Positions 46,433-57,354 of a stretch of 64,000 nt of DNA are shown one piece after another. Source of the stretch: Molanna angustata (Eukaryota; Arthropoda; Insecta; Trichoptera; Molannidae); assembly GCA_963576475.1 (NCBI GenBank), contig OY754972.1, positions 13,752,811 to 13,816,810 of the forward strand, in the 5' to 3' direction. Each line of letters opens with the position of its first letter. The first letter of the stretch is position 1. The notes under the pieces are model-generated. The model did no database searches, was not told the DNA's origin, and worked only from the letters and a program-made list of their open reading frames with translations. Made by a program: the position numbers and the translations under genes.

Positions 46433-46590
46433 ATTGAAATGATACATTTGGTCAGTTTGAGATATTTATTATCTTGGTCTGAGATAATATGAAATTTCTC
46501 AATTTGAGAGAATATTTTTTTCGTTATATATGAAATTATATTTTCTTGACTCAAAGCAAATTTCTTTGACTGAAGAATTTTTTTTTCTGT

Positions 46591-46876
46591 GCTGGCGATT
46601 CATTATCTGCAGTTCATTTAGTATGGAAATATTAGTTCATAGTATTCGCATCATCCTTCGCAAACACCACATTTCAAAGGGACGAATCCTCCTTCTCTCT
46701 TTACTTCCATGTCTCTACCCGTAGAGGAAGATAGAGAAGATAAGAGTATAATTTTATATGCATTACTAATTTAGAGTGTGCTTAAGTGAAACCTTAATGT
46801 TTCAATAGTTAACCCTTCTTTATCAGTTATCGAATGATCAGCTATCTTTACTTATGGAACCTTATCGTTAGTTGTC
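46591..46876. other. Intergenic stretch with a LINE 3' trace
   Basis: CTACCCGTAGAGGAAGATAG near 46716 resembles the LINE ending at 29185-29205. Otherwise nothing recognised. Confidence 0.35.
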
Positions 46877-47026
46877 TGGAGATGGGGGAAGAGGGATAAC
46901 CCAGATTATGAATGTGGGGCCGAGCAGACAGTAAAGCATATGGTGCAGAACTGTCAGATTAGGAAATTCCATGAGGCGAGATCGGAGGCAATGGACTGGC
47001 TGACAAAACTGGAAGCAAGGCTGTAA
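46877..47026 (+). pseudogene. LINE C-terminal zinc-knuckle fragment
   Basis: Forty-nine codons to TAA at 47024 read WRWGKRDNPDYECGAEQTVK, then HMVQNCQIRKFHEARSEAMD and WLTKL. The C-G...QT..H.V..C...F...R.EA..WL pattern is the common terminal knuckle of one large LINE group. The downstream A/G-rich sequence contains ATCCAAAAAGTAAAGTAA. Nothing of the RT is left upstream. The minus-strand frame over it is a shadow. Confidence 0.7.
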
Positions 47027-47257
47027 ATCTTGGACGCTGCTGATATAGGTGAAGAGGATGCCTATGCTAGGGCCATCCAAAAAGTAAAGTAAATATCGAA
47101 CCTTGATGAAGAAGCGGCATGATATTAAAATAAATATCTAACCCACTGACCAACAATCTAACATATATTCATAAAGAAAGAATATAGAAAAAAAACTGCT
47201 TATAAAATTAATCAATTTATCAGCAGTTTAATTTTAGAAAAAAAAATGTTGTTAAAT

Positions 47258-47365
47258 AAACGAGTGGGTTGTAACCATCGAAAAACTCTCCATTTATTGA
47301 ACTCGGGACTTCCGCACTTAAGTCGAACGACTTACGCTTATGCTAAATCGGTCAACATTTGAACA
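47258..47365 (-). mobile_element. F1 end fragment beside a SINE-A head
   Basis: AACGAGTGGGTTGTAACC at 47261 is the start of family F1 (plus orientation). Directly after it, on the minus strand, GTAAGTCGTTCGACTTAAGT and GCGGAAGTCCCGAGTTCAA resemble a decayed SINE-A head. Confidence 0.4.
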
Positions 47366-47449
47366 CACACGGTTAATTATTAGAGTAAATATTGGAAATT
47401 TGTACCCAAAATTAATCGAAATCTTAACATGAAATATTGTGCCAACTTT

Positions 47450-47670
47450 GCCGACCGTCGTGGCACAGTTGGTAAGTAGGTAGTTAAGCTACTGTGCGGG
47501 CGTCCTGGGTTCGATCCCCAGCAGAGGAGAATTTTTTATTTAAATTCATTTCTCACGCAATTCTTGATTCTCTGTGCTGGAAACAATGGTTAGTTGGAAG
47601 AAATTGCCATATAGCAAGAAAAAGTGTTTATTAAGTGTACAAGGAAGTGTTTATTATCATTATTATTTAA
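47450..47670 (+). mobile_element. SINE-A copy 5, most complete
   Basis: The head CGTGGCACAGTTGGTAAGTA contains an A box, and the T arm CTGGG-TTCGATC-CCCAG is perfect. The body CAGAGGAGAATTTTTTATTT, TTCTCACGCAATTCTTGATT and CTCTGTGCTGG follows. The LINE-like tail GGTTAGTTGGAAGAAATTGC leads into AAGGAAGTGTTTATTATCAT. It is the best reference for the family. Confidence 0.8.
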
Positions 47671-48253
47671 TGTTTTAGGTTGCCATTTGAAAAAGTTTTA
47701 TTATACAACAATCCATTGAAAATCAATAGGTAATGTTCTTGAATGTTTAAAACAAATACATTTCAGACCATAAGTGGACATTACTGGTGTAGTTCTGAAA
47801 TGATGCAGACAATGAAAGTTGTATTTTTAAATCGACTGCTTCGAGTCAAAGGTCAAGACCAAATGTTTTTTATCGTGCAATGATAAAAGGAATTTTGAAT
47901 ATTAATTGTTTTAGATCAATCTTACATTGCTTATTTTTTAATATATACTATATAGTGATATTGCTCGTGTAGTGTGTATATAATAATAAAACTTATTTTC
48001 CCATTTTAATTATGCACCAAATAAAATGCCCATTCCTTAAACAATTCTTTGAATTACCCATGCTATTGAAATAGTTGATAAGATCATATTAATACTAAAG
48101 GATCCTACTCAGAAATGAAGACCCATGTTTTTGAAATAGTTGATAAGATCACATTAATACTACAGGAACTAGTCTTGTCTTAAGGCTCTTGTATACCCTG
48201 GGTATACGGATGTACGCAAAAATGCACACTAAATTACCTTCTAATGTATGGAA
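47671..48253. other. Intergenic stretch with a 65-bp duplication
   Basis: GAAATAGTTGATAAGATCAT (48067) recurs as GAAATAGTTGATAAGATCAC (48132), with matching CCCATG upstream and ATTAATACTA downstream. This is a tandem duplication of about 65 bp. Nothing else recognised. Confidence 0.6.
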
Positions 48254-48306
48254 CACGAAAAAATATTGTATATCACCTGATATGTGATATACAACATTTT
48301 ATCGTG
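48254..48306. repeat. Hairpin with 23-bp arms and 7-nt loop
   Basis: Arms 48254-48276 and 48284-48306 pair at 21 of 23 positions (outer CACGA/TCGTG, inner TGTATATCAC/GTGATATACA), with loop CTGATAT. It is not flanked by other inverted sequence. Candidate small-RNA hairpin or foldback relic. Confidence 0.85.
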
Positions 48307-48894
48307 CAAAAAAGGTAAAATTTAGAGGTTTTCTTTAAATAGCAAGAATAGTTAAAATATTAATTTTAGAATAAAATAATTTAAATAGAATTTAAAATAT
48401 TATAATAATAAAAAACTCAGCCAGTAGATTTTCATATTATCCTTCGATTGAAGTAAAAATATACTTCATAGGTCTTGTAGTTTTTTAGTTACGTAGAATG
48501 ATAAAATAAAAAAGGGTTTTATTTAAACTAATTTTACAAGAAAAGTATTAAACAAATTCATAATTCAAAAAACTCATGCATAAAGAATTACATACAATCT
48601 GTTTCTTATTTCAAATACGTATCTTTTGAGGTTATTAGGGAAATTATTTTCAAAATATACTATATAGCCTACTATAGCCTCTTAATCTCAAAAATGTATA
48701 AATCAGTAGGTACTCGATTGAATAAAGCATGGAGTTTTCACTGATCCACTAATAAAGCAATGCAACATTGTCTGTTTTATAAATTGTGTAGACTGTATAA
48801 CTCTCTATCAACCAATAAATATGTAGATATATAGTTAATTGTAAAATGATAGTTCACAGAACATGCATACAATTATAGAAAAATAACAGTTTAA
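48307..48894. other. AT-rich intergenic stretch, nothing recognised
   Basis: Nothing supportable. Confidence 0.4.
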
Positions 48895-49467
48895 AATGGG
48901 TTGTGGTCAGCGCTATTTTTCTCACAACAAAGCCACTCCATAACGTATTCAAATTTTATATGGAAAATTTTCAGCATTTTCATGAAATGAGTGTGTTAAA
49001 TTATTTTTTATTTAAATATTTTATTACGAAAACTTGATAATTCTTCATTTTATGAAAGTGATGTGCCCTTTTAGCAATTTGAAAGAAAAATGATCAAATA
49101 TTAAGTTTTCCGAGTATGGGGTAACTTTGAAATATTTGACAGTTAAAAAAATTGAGATACAGATCAGATATACTTCAAAATCTAATGGGGTCTAAGCGAG
49201 TATTAGATATACAAATATGAAAAGATTCGAATGAGTACTTTAGTCTAAAATCGATAAAGTAGAACTGACACGCCGCCGTACATAACGCATTGCACATAGC
49301 ACGTAGCATATAGTACAATAGTACACAGCACACACAGATACATTGTGATGAAACTTTCAGAATACACTCTCAGCATGATACTAGTTGATAATCTGCGATA
49401 AAGATATTAGCATTAAAAATTGCTAATTCAAAACTCCCTACTATATTCCCTTGGGTTAGTGAGGAGT
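48895..49467 (+). mobile_element. Interspersed repeat family F1, copy 3 (solo)
   Basis: It runs from GGGTTGTGGTCAGCGC to GGGTTAGTGAGGAGT and contains CATTTTCATGAAATGAG, TCTAATGGGGTCTAAGCGAG and CAGCATGATACTAGTTGATA. An expansion of GCACATAGCACGTAGCATAT-type words occurs at about 49280-49325. It shows that F1 exists outside the inverted pair at 2-5 kb. Confidence 0.8.
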
Positions 49468-49732
49468 AAAAATAAAAGACTGCGAGGACTTCGGTTTCGT
49501 AAGCCTAGTTTTGGTCTTGGTATTGCAATCACATAAAGTTACGGTTATGCATTAAATGCAGAAACAAGACTGGAACCATAGAAGATCTTTGCTCATCACT
49601 TATTGAAAAAGTGCTGTCAAGTTCATCTGGTAGGTGCTTAATTATTTTGTTTTTTACAATATTCTTTCGTTGATCCTTTTAGTTTAAGGGCTAAAGCCTT
49701 AAAACAAAACATATGGTTGATTCATGACATAT

Positions 49733-50095
49733 TTATTTATTTATTTATTTGAATATACGGCCAGAAGCCTTTTACAACAAAAAATATATACAGTCTTCTT
49801 TCTTCTTTCGCCTTAGCGCTTTTGTCCCGTTTATATCGGGGTACGCTTTGACCCCCGTACTGTATACATATATTAAAAAATATATACAGTAGTTACAACA
49901 AAAGAATTTAACAAAAAAATGATGAAATCGTTGAGCTACAAAATAAAATTACAATTATAATAATAATAGATTCAAAAAACAAAGTCAAAAAGCATAATAA
50001 CTAAAAATCTAGAAATTATATAAAATCACTAGATACCATAAAAAAACCGAAAATAAGAAAGTAATAAAAAATTAAGTAACAAAAACACATCATAA
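49733..50095 (-). mobile_element. LINE 3' end, minus strand
   Basis: On the minus strand GTAAAAGGCTTCTGGCCGTA is followed by TATTCAAATAAATAAATAAA, a typical LINE terminus. Upstream of it only A-rich DNA without a recognisable frame remains. An 80-bp retroinsert with 16-bp duplications lies inside. Confidence 0.5.
49795..49874 (-). mobile_element. 80-bp LINE 3'-end insertion with 16-bp duplication
   Basis: AAAAAATATATACAGT occurs at 49779-49794 and again at 49875-49890, flanking the insert exactly. On the minus strand the insert reads GGGTCAAAGCGTACCCCGAT and GCGCTAAGGCGAAAGAAGAA, ending in an A/G-rich tail, as in LINE 3' termini. An extreme 5' truncation. Confidence 0.85.
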
Positions 50096-50119
50096 ATTTT
50101 ATTAATTAATTATAAACAG

Positions 50120-50290
50120 TACTGCCTCAGAACAGACTTGTCTAGTGAGGCAGTAAATTTCCAAATAGGAACAATTGTACATACTATGTTTATAATAAGT
50201 ATTTTTAAAATATAGTTACTTTTTGTTATTGTTATATAAATATATGTGTAAATATAGGAAATAAATAATTTCATTTAATTTCATTAATAA
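50120..50290 (+). mobile_element. LINE/SINE 3' end with terminal stem-loop
   Basis: Perfect 9-bp stem ACTGCCTCA/TGAGGCAGT (50121-50154), followed by AT-rich sequence and AATAAATAATTTCATTTAAT. It resembles the insert at 37878-38040: the CTAGTGAGG word is shared, and the stems differ by paired changes. Confidence 0.6.
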
Positions 50291-51947
50291 CTAGAACAAT
50301 TCAATTTAAACAATTCAATAATCAATGAATGGTGCATTAAAATGACGAAAAACTGTCAATATTATACTATACACATTATGCACACACCCTTATACACACG
50401 CGCACGCGCTCTAACTTTTATGTATTTTTCTTTTGTATAAATATATTTTTTTGTTCTTATTTGAAGCCACTCGTTGCTGGAGATAGGTCACCCGCACTAC
50501 CGAAATAGCTAATTTCTTCGGATACTTCACATTTATTTATTTATATACACATAGGTGTGTACTGTGTGCGTACTGCGTGGAATATACAGTAACGAGATGG
50601 TTTCAATTAATTTAGTTAAAAACTTTGTTATTACTCTTAACCAGTGTATAATTTAATTCTATAATGTTCGTCTATAATTGACTTCATTTAAATGTAAAAT
50701 GTTTACTTGTATTTTTATAACATAGCTGTTGACAATCTTTTAAATAAAAAAAAAGAAAGAAACATTATGTTGTTACGTATGCATGACGGCGGTAGCGGTA
50801 GTAGGGTGTAGGGCATAGAATACACTAACTAGTGTAGGGCTCTAAGCAATGAGCTCTTGTATTGAGCGCGTACTGATATTATATTAGTTGTGAACGTATG
50901 CATCGACAGATGAATGAATGAGAATATTTATATCTGACTATTGAAGTGGCATACAACGATGATCATGTCACAAAATGATCGATGATTTGCATTTCGCAAC
51001 ATCGCGTCGTTTACCTTTACACTTTGGATGAAAATACTAAACGATTCATGTGCACTTGAGTCTCGCGTGTCTAAATTTAAAAATGCCCAAACGTAATTTT
51101 ACGTAAGTTTCTGATAAAAACCATTTAAATCCATCTGTGTGGCCTTTCCTGTATATTTGTGTACGCCTTGAGCGTTTCTTGCACATGATTAAATTTATTA
51201 TCAAACGAAGGATTTTCAGACCTTGACCAGATCTTAACATTTGAACATCAGAAATACGAATATTTAATCAATTTCAAATTATGTACGTGATTGATTTAAC
51301 AAATAAACACACTTTGAATATTAATCAAGAGACTCTTAACTCTCTTTCTAAATTATATTGAATTTCTCAACGTAAGTCAATTATAAAAATAATTATATTT
51401 TTAGAAAAAGGTCAATGAATTCTAATTCAGTATTCATGCAATTTTGATATGTCTATTTCACAAGAATTTTGAATGCTATGACAATATTGCTTTGCTAATC
51501 GGTGACTGACCAGTATATTTGCACAACTGCCTTTTTCGAAAAGTAATTTTTGATTTAACACCAACTCATTGATAAATATGTATAATAATCGTTTGATTTA
51601 TATAGAGTTGTATCAGATCATGGTTATAGTAAGAAAGCAGATGGATTACATGAAAGCATGTTGATATGATTCTATATATGATTTTTTTTTTTTAATATTC
51701 TTAAATAAAATATAAATATTTAAATATTAAAGTAAATATTTTTATACTCTACTATAATTTGGTGAGTGTGATAATGAAATTAAAACGTAAAAACGAAATT
51801 AAAAAAATGCAGACAACAATTTAATCAATAAATTACAATGACGGACATACACGCGCACTAAAATCATTTACATAATATATTAAATTATAAACTTCCTTAG
51901 AACAGGTTTTTAACATAGTGAAGCAGATTTTGTTTCGCATCTAGTTT
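50291..51947. other. Intergenic stretch, nothing recognised
   Basis: A slightly GC-richer patch at 50775-50830 (GACGGCGGTAGCGGTAGTAG) is the only compositional change. Frames are short and featureless. Confidence 0.4.
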
Positions 51948-52941
51948 TCCAACTGTCTATTCGTTCAAGAGAATGAAATTCTATTGAAGGAAGAGGCAGT
52001 TAAAATCCAAGATGCGTGTAAGAAGGAACATTTTTTATGGCGTAGTGGACTTTTTGCATGCTAATAACACCAACTAGAGGCCTCGCAGCATATATGTTCC
52101 CATACATGGATTTAATCAGAATTCGGAGTAGAACATTTTATGTGAGTTTTGTGTGTGTGTCTGTGTGTGTCCGTCCCCCCTTATAACTTTTGATCCGCTC
52201 AATTTACAGAGCCCAAATTTTCAGAATATATAAACAGTTATAGCCTACAAAACTTTTATACTCAGAATTGTTAATTTTTGTTTCAGTTAGGGGTTATCAA
52301 CTTTTGAATTTTAGGTTTATTTTTCCATATATCTCAGAAACCATAAAAGCTAGAACGCTGAAAATTGGTATAAACATAGAAAAATACAAAATCTCAAATT
52401 AGTTTTTTTAAAAAAATTCCAGATTTTCTCAAACATATTTTATTAAGAAAAATATTTTTTTTATGATAATTTTATGAGTTTAACTGCCTATATTTCCAAT
52501 TTTTTTAAAAAATATTCGAAAATGCCGAAACACTCCAACTAGATAATTTAATTTTCTATAAAAAATATTACCATTGTATTAGCACATCTCATTTTTTTTA
52601 ACAATTTTTATAAAAATTGAATTTAGTGACGACATTGCTTCATACAATCTGTATGGCAGTAGCCTACACACAATATCTAAGAAGACTTAATAGTTTGATA
52701 CTAATCTCCAAACATACATACATACCATCATGCTGTTTTCATATTCTGGGTAGGATCAAAGGACTGACCTCCATACTATCCTATCTTGACATACATACCT
52801 AGGTACATGTGTTGTATAGAAAACCAAATATCTTAAAATATTAAATAATTTGTATTTATGGGTTTATAGTTTGGTACTTATTCTTCAACTATACGTACTA
52901 TCGTTATCGACAGTTGGATCTCATGTGTAACATGCAACTAG
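51948..52941 (+). mobile_element. HINE copy, full length and uninterrupted
   Basis: Starts TCCAACTGTCTAT. The internal microsatellite GTGTGTGTGTCTGTGTGTGT is at about 52150. The 3' subterminal repeat ATCGACAGTTGGA is at 52906-52918, the stem-loop CATGT-GTA-ACATG at 52922-52934, and the end CAACTAG is followed by T. At 994 bp it serves as the reference copy. The 61-codon frame at 52617 is part of the repeat and not a gene. Confidence 0.87.
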
Positions 52942-53399
52942 TAATTATTTGTATTATTATTAATTTACATTCTATTGTATCTAGATGTAAGTATCAAAAT
53001 GTAATCAATGTGCAAAAAAAGAGCATTGATTGGGTGGTGATTAATTTACCATAGGCAACGTGTATTTTTGTTCTCATAATGTCATCCGTCAAAATTTTTC
53101 AAAATACTGTCGCGTTCTGGAAAATTGAGTATTGTCAATTTTTGTATGAATATTTTGCACAACAGAAAAGAAGCTTCGTAAAAAAATTAAGTGAATGTCA
53201 ACTTTTGGCGAAGAAAAAGAGCACACTAACTCACATATTGGAGAGTTTAATGGTGGTCTCACACACTCACTCGTTCAAGTATTAATATCGTCATCAAAAA
53301 GTAAACATGATTGTTCACACAAAACGTGATGTTTGAACGACAATCGATGTAAATAATAAAAAAAAAAATAATGTATTCGTCGCATTATAATAGAACGTT
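52942..53399. other. Intergenic stretch with an unrecognised 68-codon frame
   Basis: An ATG-started frame at 53079-53285 begins MSSVKIFQNTVAFWKIEYCQ and is rich in K, F and L. I recognise no domain, it has no homologous copy in the window, and its composition equals the flanks. Likely chance. Confidence 0.3.
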
Positions 53400-54438
53400 G
53401 TTACAATTGCAAGGCTTCGGTGCACGGCCTACCACTTCTCCTCCGAAGCCTTTCGCCGGTCGCTGCCGCGGCGGCCGCTCGCAACGCGCTCCTCAGTCAT
53501 TCGTGGGCAGTCCGCGCAAAGGTGTCACGCCAGTCTAGAGGTCAACCTTCGTCCGCACGGCGGTAGATGGCGCTCGCACGGGGAAAATATACTATTACAC
53601 TACGTCCGGCGGTCATAAACCTCTCAGCGTCTCGGATGGCCGACGAACGCTTTAGCCGCGGTGTACTGTACCGTCGGACTTAGCTGGCCACATTGGTTAA
53701 CTGTAAATTCGAGTGCAGTCGTCGTAACGTTTTTAGGCGAGGAGAAGACCCGCTAGCGATTTCGCGTTGTCGTTGTTACGAAACGACCGACTCTCGAGTG
53801 ACATTGATAACGAACTCGAAAAAAAAACAATACTTAACCGAATTCGAACGAACGAATTCGCGAAACAATCGTTCGTTGAACGAATTATTTATACGACGCG
53901 TGTGTGTATATTGTGTGTTTTTTTGTGCCGAATATTGCATATGCAAACGGGTTTTTGTTTCGTCTATTTTGCCGGAATCACGAGACTAGTAAACCGTTAC
54001 GCCGATATTCTGGACCAGGCATTATATGGATGATTGTGTTGATATTTTTTTAATGTACGCGTATTTCGACATTCACCCAAATTGTGACATTGCGAATAGA
54101 TTATCAAGGGTGCTCCCATTGAACGTAACATGATTATATAAAATGCATCGTACGCGAGTGAGTGTGTATGTGTGTGACTTGAATTACATGTTTTAATTGA
54201 TTTCCAATTTCAAAGGAAATTTCTAATGTGACACACATAACTCATAATAATCTTAAATACAATCGTGTGTGATTCTAAATTACTATAATTTGTTGTCAAA
54301 TTGACTGTTTTATCACGTTAAGTTTATTGTGAAAAGATAATTTCCCTAGTATTTTTCGCGGAATATTTCGTTGTGTGCTTCTGTGTTTACTTTCAACTAC
54401 TTTTGGATTTATGCACGGAATTATTCTACACCAACAAG
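53400..54438 (+). promoter_or_regulatory. CpG-rich promoter and 5' exon candidate of a host gene
   Basis: The strongest GC and CpG island in the window covers about 53410-53680 (GCTGCCGCGGCGGCCGCTCG, GTCCGCACGGCGG) and fades gradually to 54030. TCAGTC at 53493 and GAGTGCAGTCGTCG at 53712 resemble arthropod initiators. A perfect-looking splice donor, CAACAAG|GTAAAC, lies at 54438/54439. Open frames here start at TTG or lack a good ATG, so a long untranslated first exon is likelier than coding sequence. The rest of the gene would lie downstream, possibly outside the window. Inference from composition and signals. Confidence 0.45.
53560..53580 (+). promoter_or_regulatory. CTCF-like motif
   Basis: CGGTAGATGGCGCTC inside the CpG block resembles the TAGATGGCGC core of CTCF sites. 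A single motif match; binding is inference. Confidence 0.3.
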
Positions 54439-55107
54439 GTAAACATTATATTCACATATTTATTGACTATTGTTATACACTATAATGTGTTTTTTCAAGA
54501 TCGCTTTCATCACATTAGAACAAACGATAACTTTCCATACTTTTTATATGGTATTTTTTACTGTGTCGAAAATTCCATCATAACAACGTAATAATGCAAA
54601 TTTAATACTGTCATACAAGGATATTCTTTTTTATATTTATCGGATTCGTAGTACAAAGTATGTGACAGTAAATTAATTGGATATAAATTACAATGATAAA
54701 AAGGAATACTACATAATAAATTATATTTGACATTTTCATCATTGTGTGCATTTATGTATTAAGTTTTGTTCTTGACATATACCAATCGCCGAAGGAATTT
54801 GACATTTATTATCTATGAATTATTACATAATGGCAATTCATAAACCACACGACATAGTAACATAACCTATACGAATCTTGTTTGAATGAAGTGTATAATA
54901 TTGTATATTCCTGTTGCGAATATAAAATGATTTTACTTCCCAGAGATTTCAACGGCCGCATCTGTTTAGTATTAAAACTCCGCCTTTTCCGTTATAAATT
55001 TCGATTCACCGCTATTAACATAACATTATTTCAGCAAAGCAAATATTGGAAATAGGAATTAGTCATTAGTTTTCGTGTATTAATCAATAAAAAAATATTA
55101 TCTTCCT
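54439..55107. other. AT-rich stretch, start of the putative intron
   Basis: Follows the donor at 54438. No gene or repeat recognised. Confidence 0.35.
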
Positions 55108-55335
55108 TTTCATTCATTCATACCATCACGACATATCCCGCAATGTGGGGCTATCAGCGACAGGTGTGTGGATGTGCATTGCCTTATAAAATGAAGCACG
55201 ACACGTGCGTGTATCTCCACACATAAGACTCGTCTCACCTTATAAGGCACTACATTCAGAATGGGTGGTGAACCTCATTGGTAAACAGTGTGAGATATTA
55301 GTCGTATTTTCGATTACTCCTTACTCATATGACAA
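55108..55335 (-). mobile_element. SINE-B copy 2
   Basis: CATTCATTCATACCATCACG, then CAATGTGGGGCTATCAGCGA, CAGGTGTGTGGATGTGCATT and GCCTTATAAAATGAAG, then GAATGGGTGGTGAACCTCAT and TATTTTCGATTACTCC, in family order. On its own strand it ends in a GAATGAATG tail. Confidence 0.75.
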
Positions 55336-56564
55336 CAAGAAAAAGAATATTTATAAAATATTAATTTTTATTTTCTTTTGTGTAAAACACAAAAATAAAC
55401 ATTTGAATACCCTTAATTTTCATTGCCATTTTTTTCTTTATTACATTTAACAGTATAGTTCAATAAATGGTCAAAAAATCTACAAAAAATTTACCAGAAA
55501 TTGTCAAATTTTTTGTTACGTTCTTTTTGTATGGGCTAAAATAATCGTACAATAGTGCCTGTGCATAGATGTAGGTATGTATAGTTACTTAACTAAAATT
55601 AAACAAAATTTAACTTACTACTTAACTAAATCAAAACTTAACCTTTCTGAGAAATTGTAATATTGGAAAAAATATTCTATGTATTTTTAAGGTGTGAGAT
55701 AAATTTCTGAAATTCAGCCTCAATATTTCCATGAGTTATCAAAAATAAAATATTCATGATTACAAAAGAATCTACATGCTTGAATTACAAAAAAAAAAAA
55801 TTCACACGAGAGTACTGTTTAGAACGTATGTTCAAAATAAGTATTACATTTTTCCAATCGAAGTCAAAAGAAAAACACTAGACGCGTGTTGTTTATTAGA
55901 GTATGAAATAAGAGTTATTATAGTTAACATGTTTTACGTAGATTGAATAAGATAAGATTTAGTAATTACAAAAAAATATTATGAGCATTTACATATTATG
56001 AAATGAATACTTAAAAGTATGTAATTGTGTTTACAGATAAAAGCAATAAAGTCTGTTCGTATCCGGCTAAATATTCATTTACTAGGTTGAAACTAATTTC
56101 AGGCCTTTAACTGATTCTTTTCCATATGCCAAGTATATGATGAAAATAATACTTAATCTCAGCCAAATTTTGTAAAAATAAATATTGTCAACAAATTTTT
56201 AATGCACAATAGTCAGTATATGATAACTACATACATAGGACTCACATAATGGACACGGACTATATAACACGTAGAAATAGAAAAAAATGTTTTAGTTAAT
56301 TTACTATATAATATTTATTATAATTTAGCAATAATAAATAAAAAGTATTTCATATTTTTTTTAAATAAAGTATGTTAATGTTGCAGTGGAATTTTACATA
56401 ACATTTACTGATTCTTTGTAGTTGTGGAAATAAATCTACATGGTTGTGGTTTAAAAAACGAAACACTGTGAATTTCACTATATACTCCCATGATTATGAT
56501 GAAGTGTTTCTAAGGTATCACTGATAAAAAAGTTTGTTTTGTCAGATATTCAAATCAGTATTTT
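55336..56564. other. AT-rich intergenic stretch, nothing recognised
   Basis: Nothing supportable. Confidence 0.4.
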
Positions 56565-56860
56565 TTTTATTTATTATTTTATTTAGGTCTACACAAAATT
56601 TTTACTTAAAAACAATATATAACAAAAATAAAATGTTGATACACTTTCGACAGCGTTAAAAACTCGTTTTTGAGATAGGAGTATCGTAATTATACACAAA
56701 AGAAAAATTCAACTTATAGAATCATGTATTGCCAAAAATATTCCCTTGTTATGCTATTTTAAATTTGATAAGATCTTTTAATTCTCTAATAGAAGTGGGG
56801 AGGTCATTGTAAAATATGTGATATTCCCCTATATGACAGTAATTTCTGTGCTGAAGTTGT
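56565..56860 (-). pseudogene. LINE C-terminus and 3' UTR
   Basis: On the minus strand YNDLPTSIRELKDLIKFKIA ends at TAA 56749-56751. It is preceded in another frame by KLLSYRGISHI. The YNDLP word and basic tail match the LINE ending at 28169-28290. The 3' UTR reaches a TAAATAAAATAATAAATAAA tail at about 56568-56590. Confidence 0.6.
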
Positions 56861-57223
56861 TGTTGTATTTTTATATTATACTATACATGAAGGTGAATAT
56901 ATTTTTTGCAAAATAAACCGACTTAAAATACGTTAAACCCGATTAACCAGGTGCATTAGTCGCTCAAACCATATAACATAAAGCAAATATATAAATAATC
57001 TTAGACACTAATGGATTTATCTTGTATGCAATATTTTGTCACCAGTCGCTTGTCACACTAAAACAACTTTTAAATAAGTAAAATCGTGCAATCATTGGTT
57101 TATAAAAAAATGCATTAATTTTTATTTGCCTTTGTACACATGTATATAAATTATATAAATAAATAAATATTTGTGGCACTAGACAAACACTGAATTATTT
57201 AAAACCGAACTGAATTTAGTAAA
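56861..57223. other. AT-rich intergenic stretch, nothing recognised
   Basis: Nothing supportable. Confidence 0.35.
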
Positions 57224-57354
57224 ATGTCACTTTAAAATATTTGAAAGTTTACAATCTCAGCTTGATACTAGTTGCTAATCTGCAATAAAAATATAACCTT
57301 AAAAATTCCGAATTCATAACTCCCTACTCTCCCCACTTGGGGTTGTGAGGAGTA
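57224..57354 (+). mobile_element. Family F1, internally deleted copy
   Basis: GTCACTTTAAAATATTTGA joins directly to ACAATCTCAGCTTGATACTA and AACTCCCTACTCTCCCCACT, ending GTTGTGAGGAGTAAAA. About 200 bp of the F1 middle is missing. Confidence 0.65.

Larger units (their letters stand above)
44480..46590. mobile_element. Possible DNA element rich in quasi-palindromes
   Basis: Outer ends are CACAGAAAAAA (44484) and TTTTTTCTGTG (46582), an 11-bp inverted repeat. Inside, degenerate palindromes around TCTTGAATTCAAGA recur every 15-30 bp at 44510-44680, 45300-45390 and 46310-46580 (examples CTTGAGTTAAG, TCTTGGATTAAGA, TCTCAATTTGAGAGA, CTTTGACTGAAG). Dense subterminal motifs resemble transposase-binding repeats. 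The middle is AT-rich and includes the LINE at 44690. A G-rich segment near 46137 (GTGGTGGTGGTAAAAAAGGA) has a 35-codon frame of unknown meaning. No target duplication found. Confidence 0.4.

Noticed and set aside
47450..47530. Functional tRNA gene
   Set aside because: The A box and T arm are present, but the anticodon stem is weak. The sequence continues into a body shared by several SINE copies.
52617..52802. 61-codon plus-strand gene
   Set aside because: It lies wholly within a HINE element, and homologous sequence in other copies is not open.
53693..54033. 98- and 88-codon frames in the CpG block as proteins
   Set aside because: Both begin at TTG, lack recognisable features and overlap in different frames. 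An untranslated exon is likelier.
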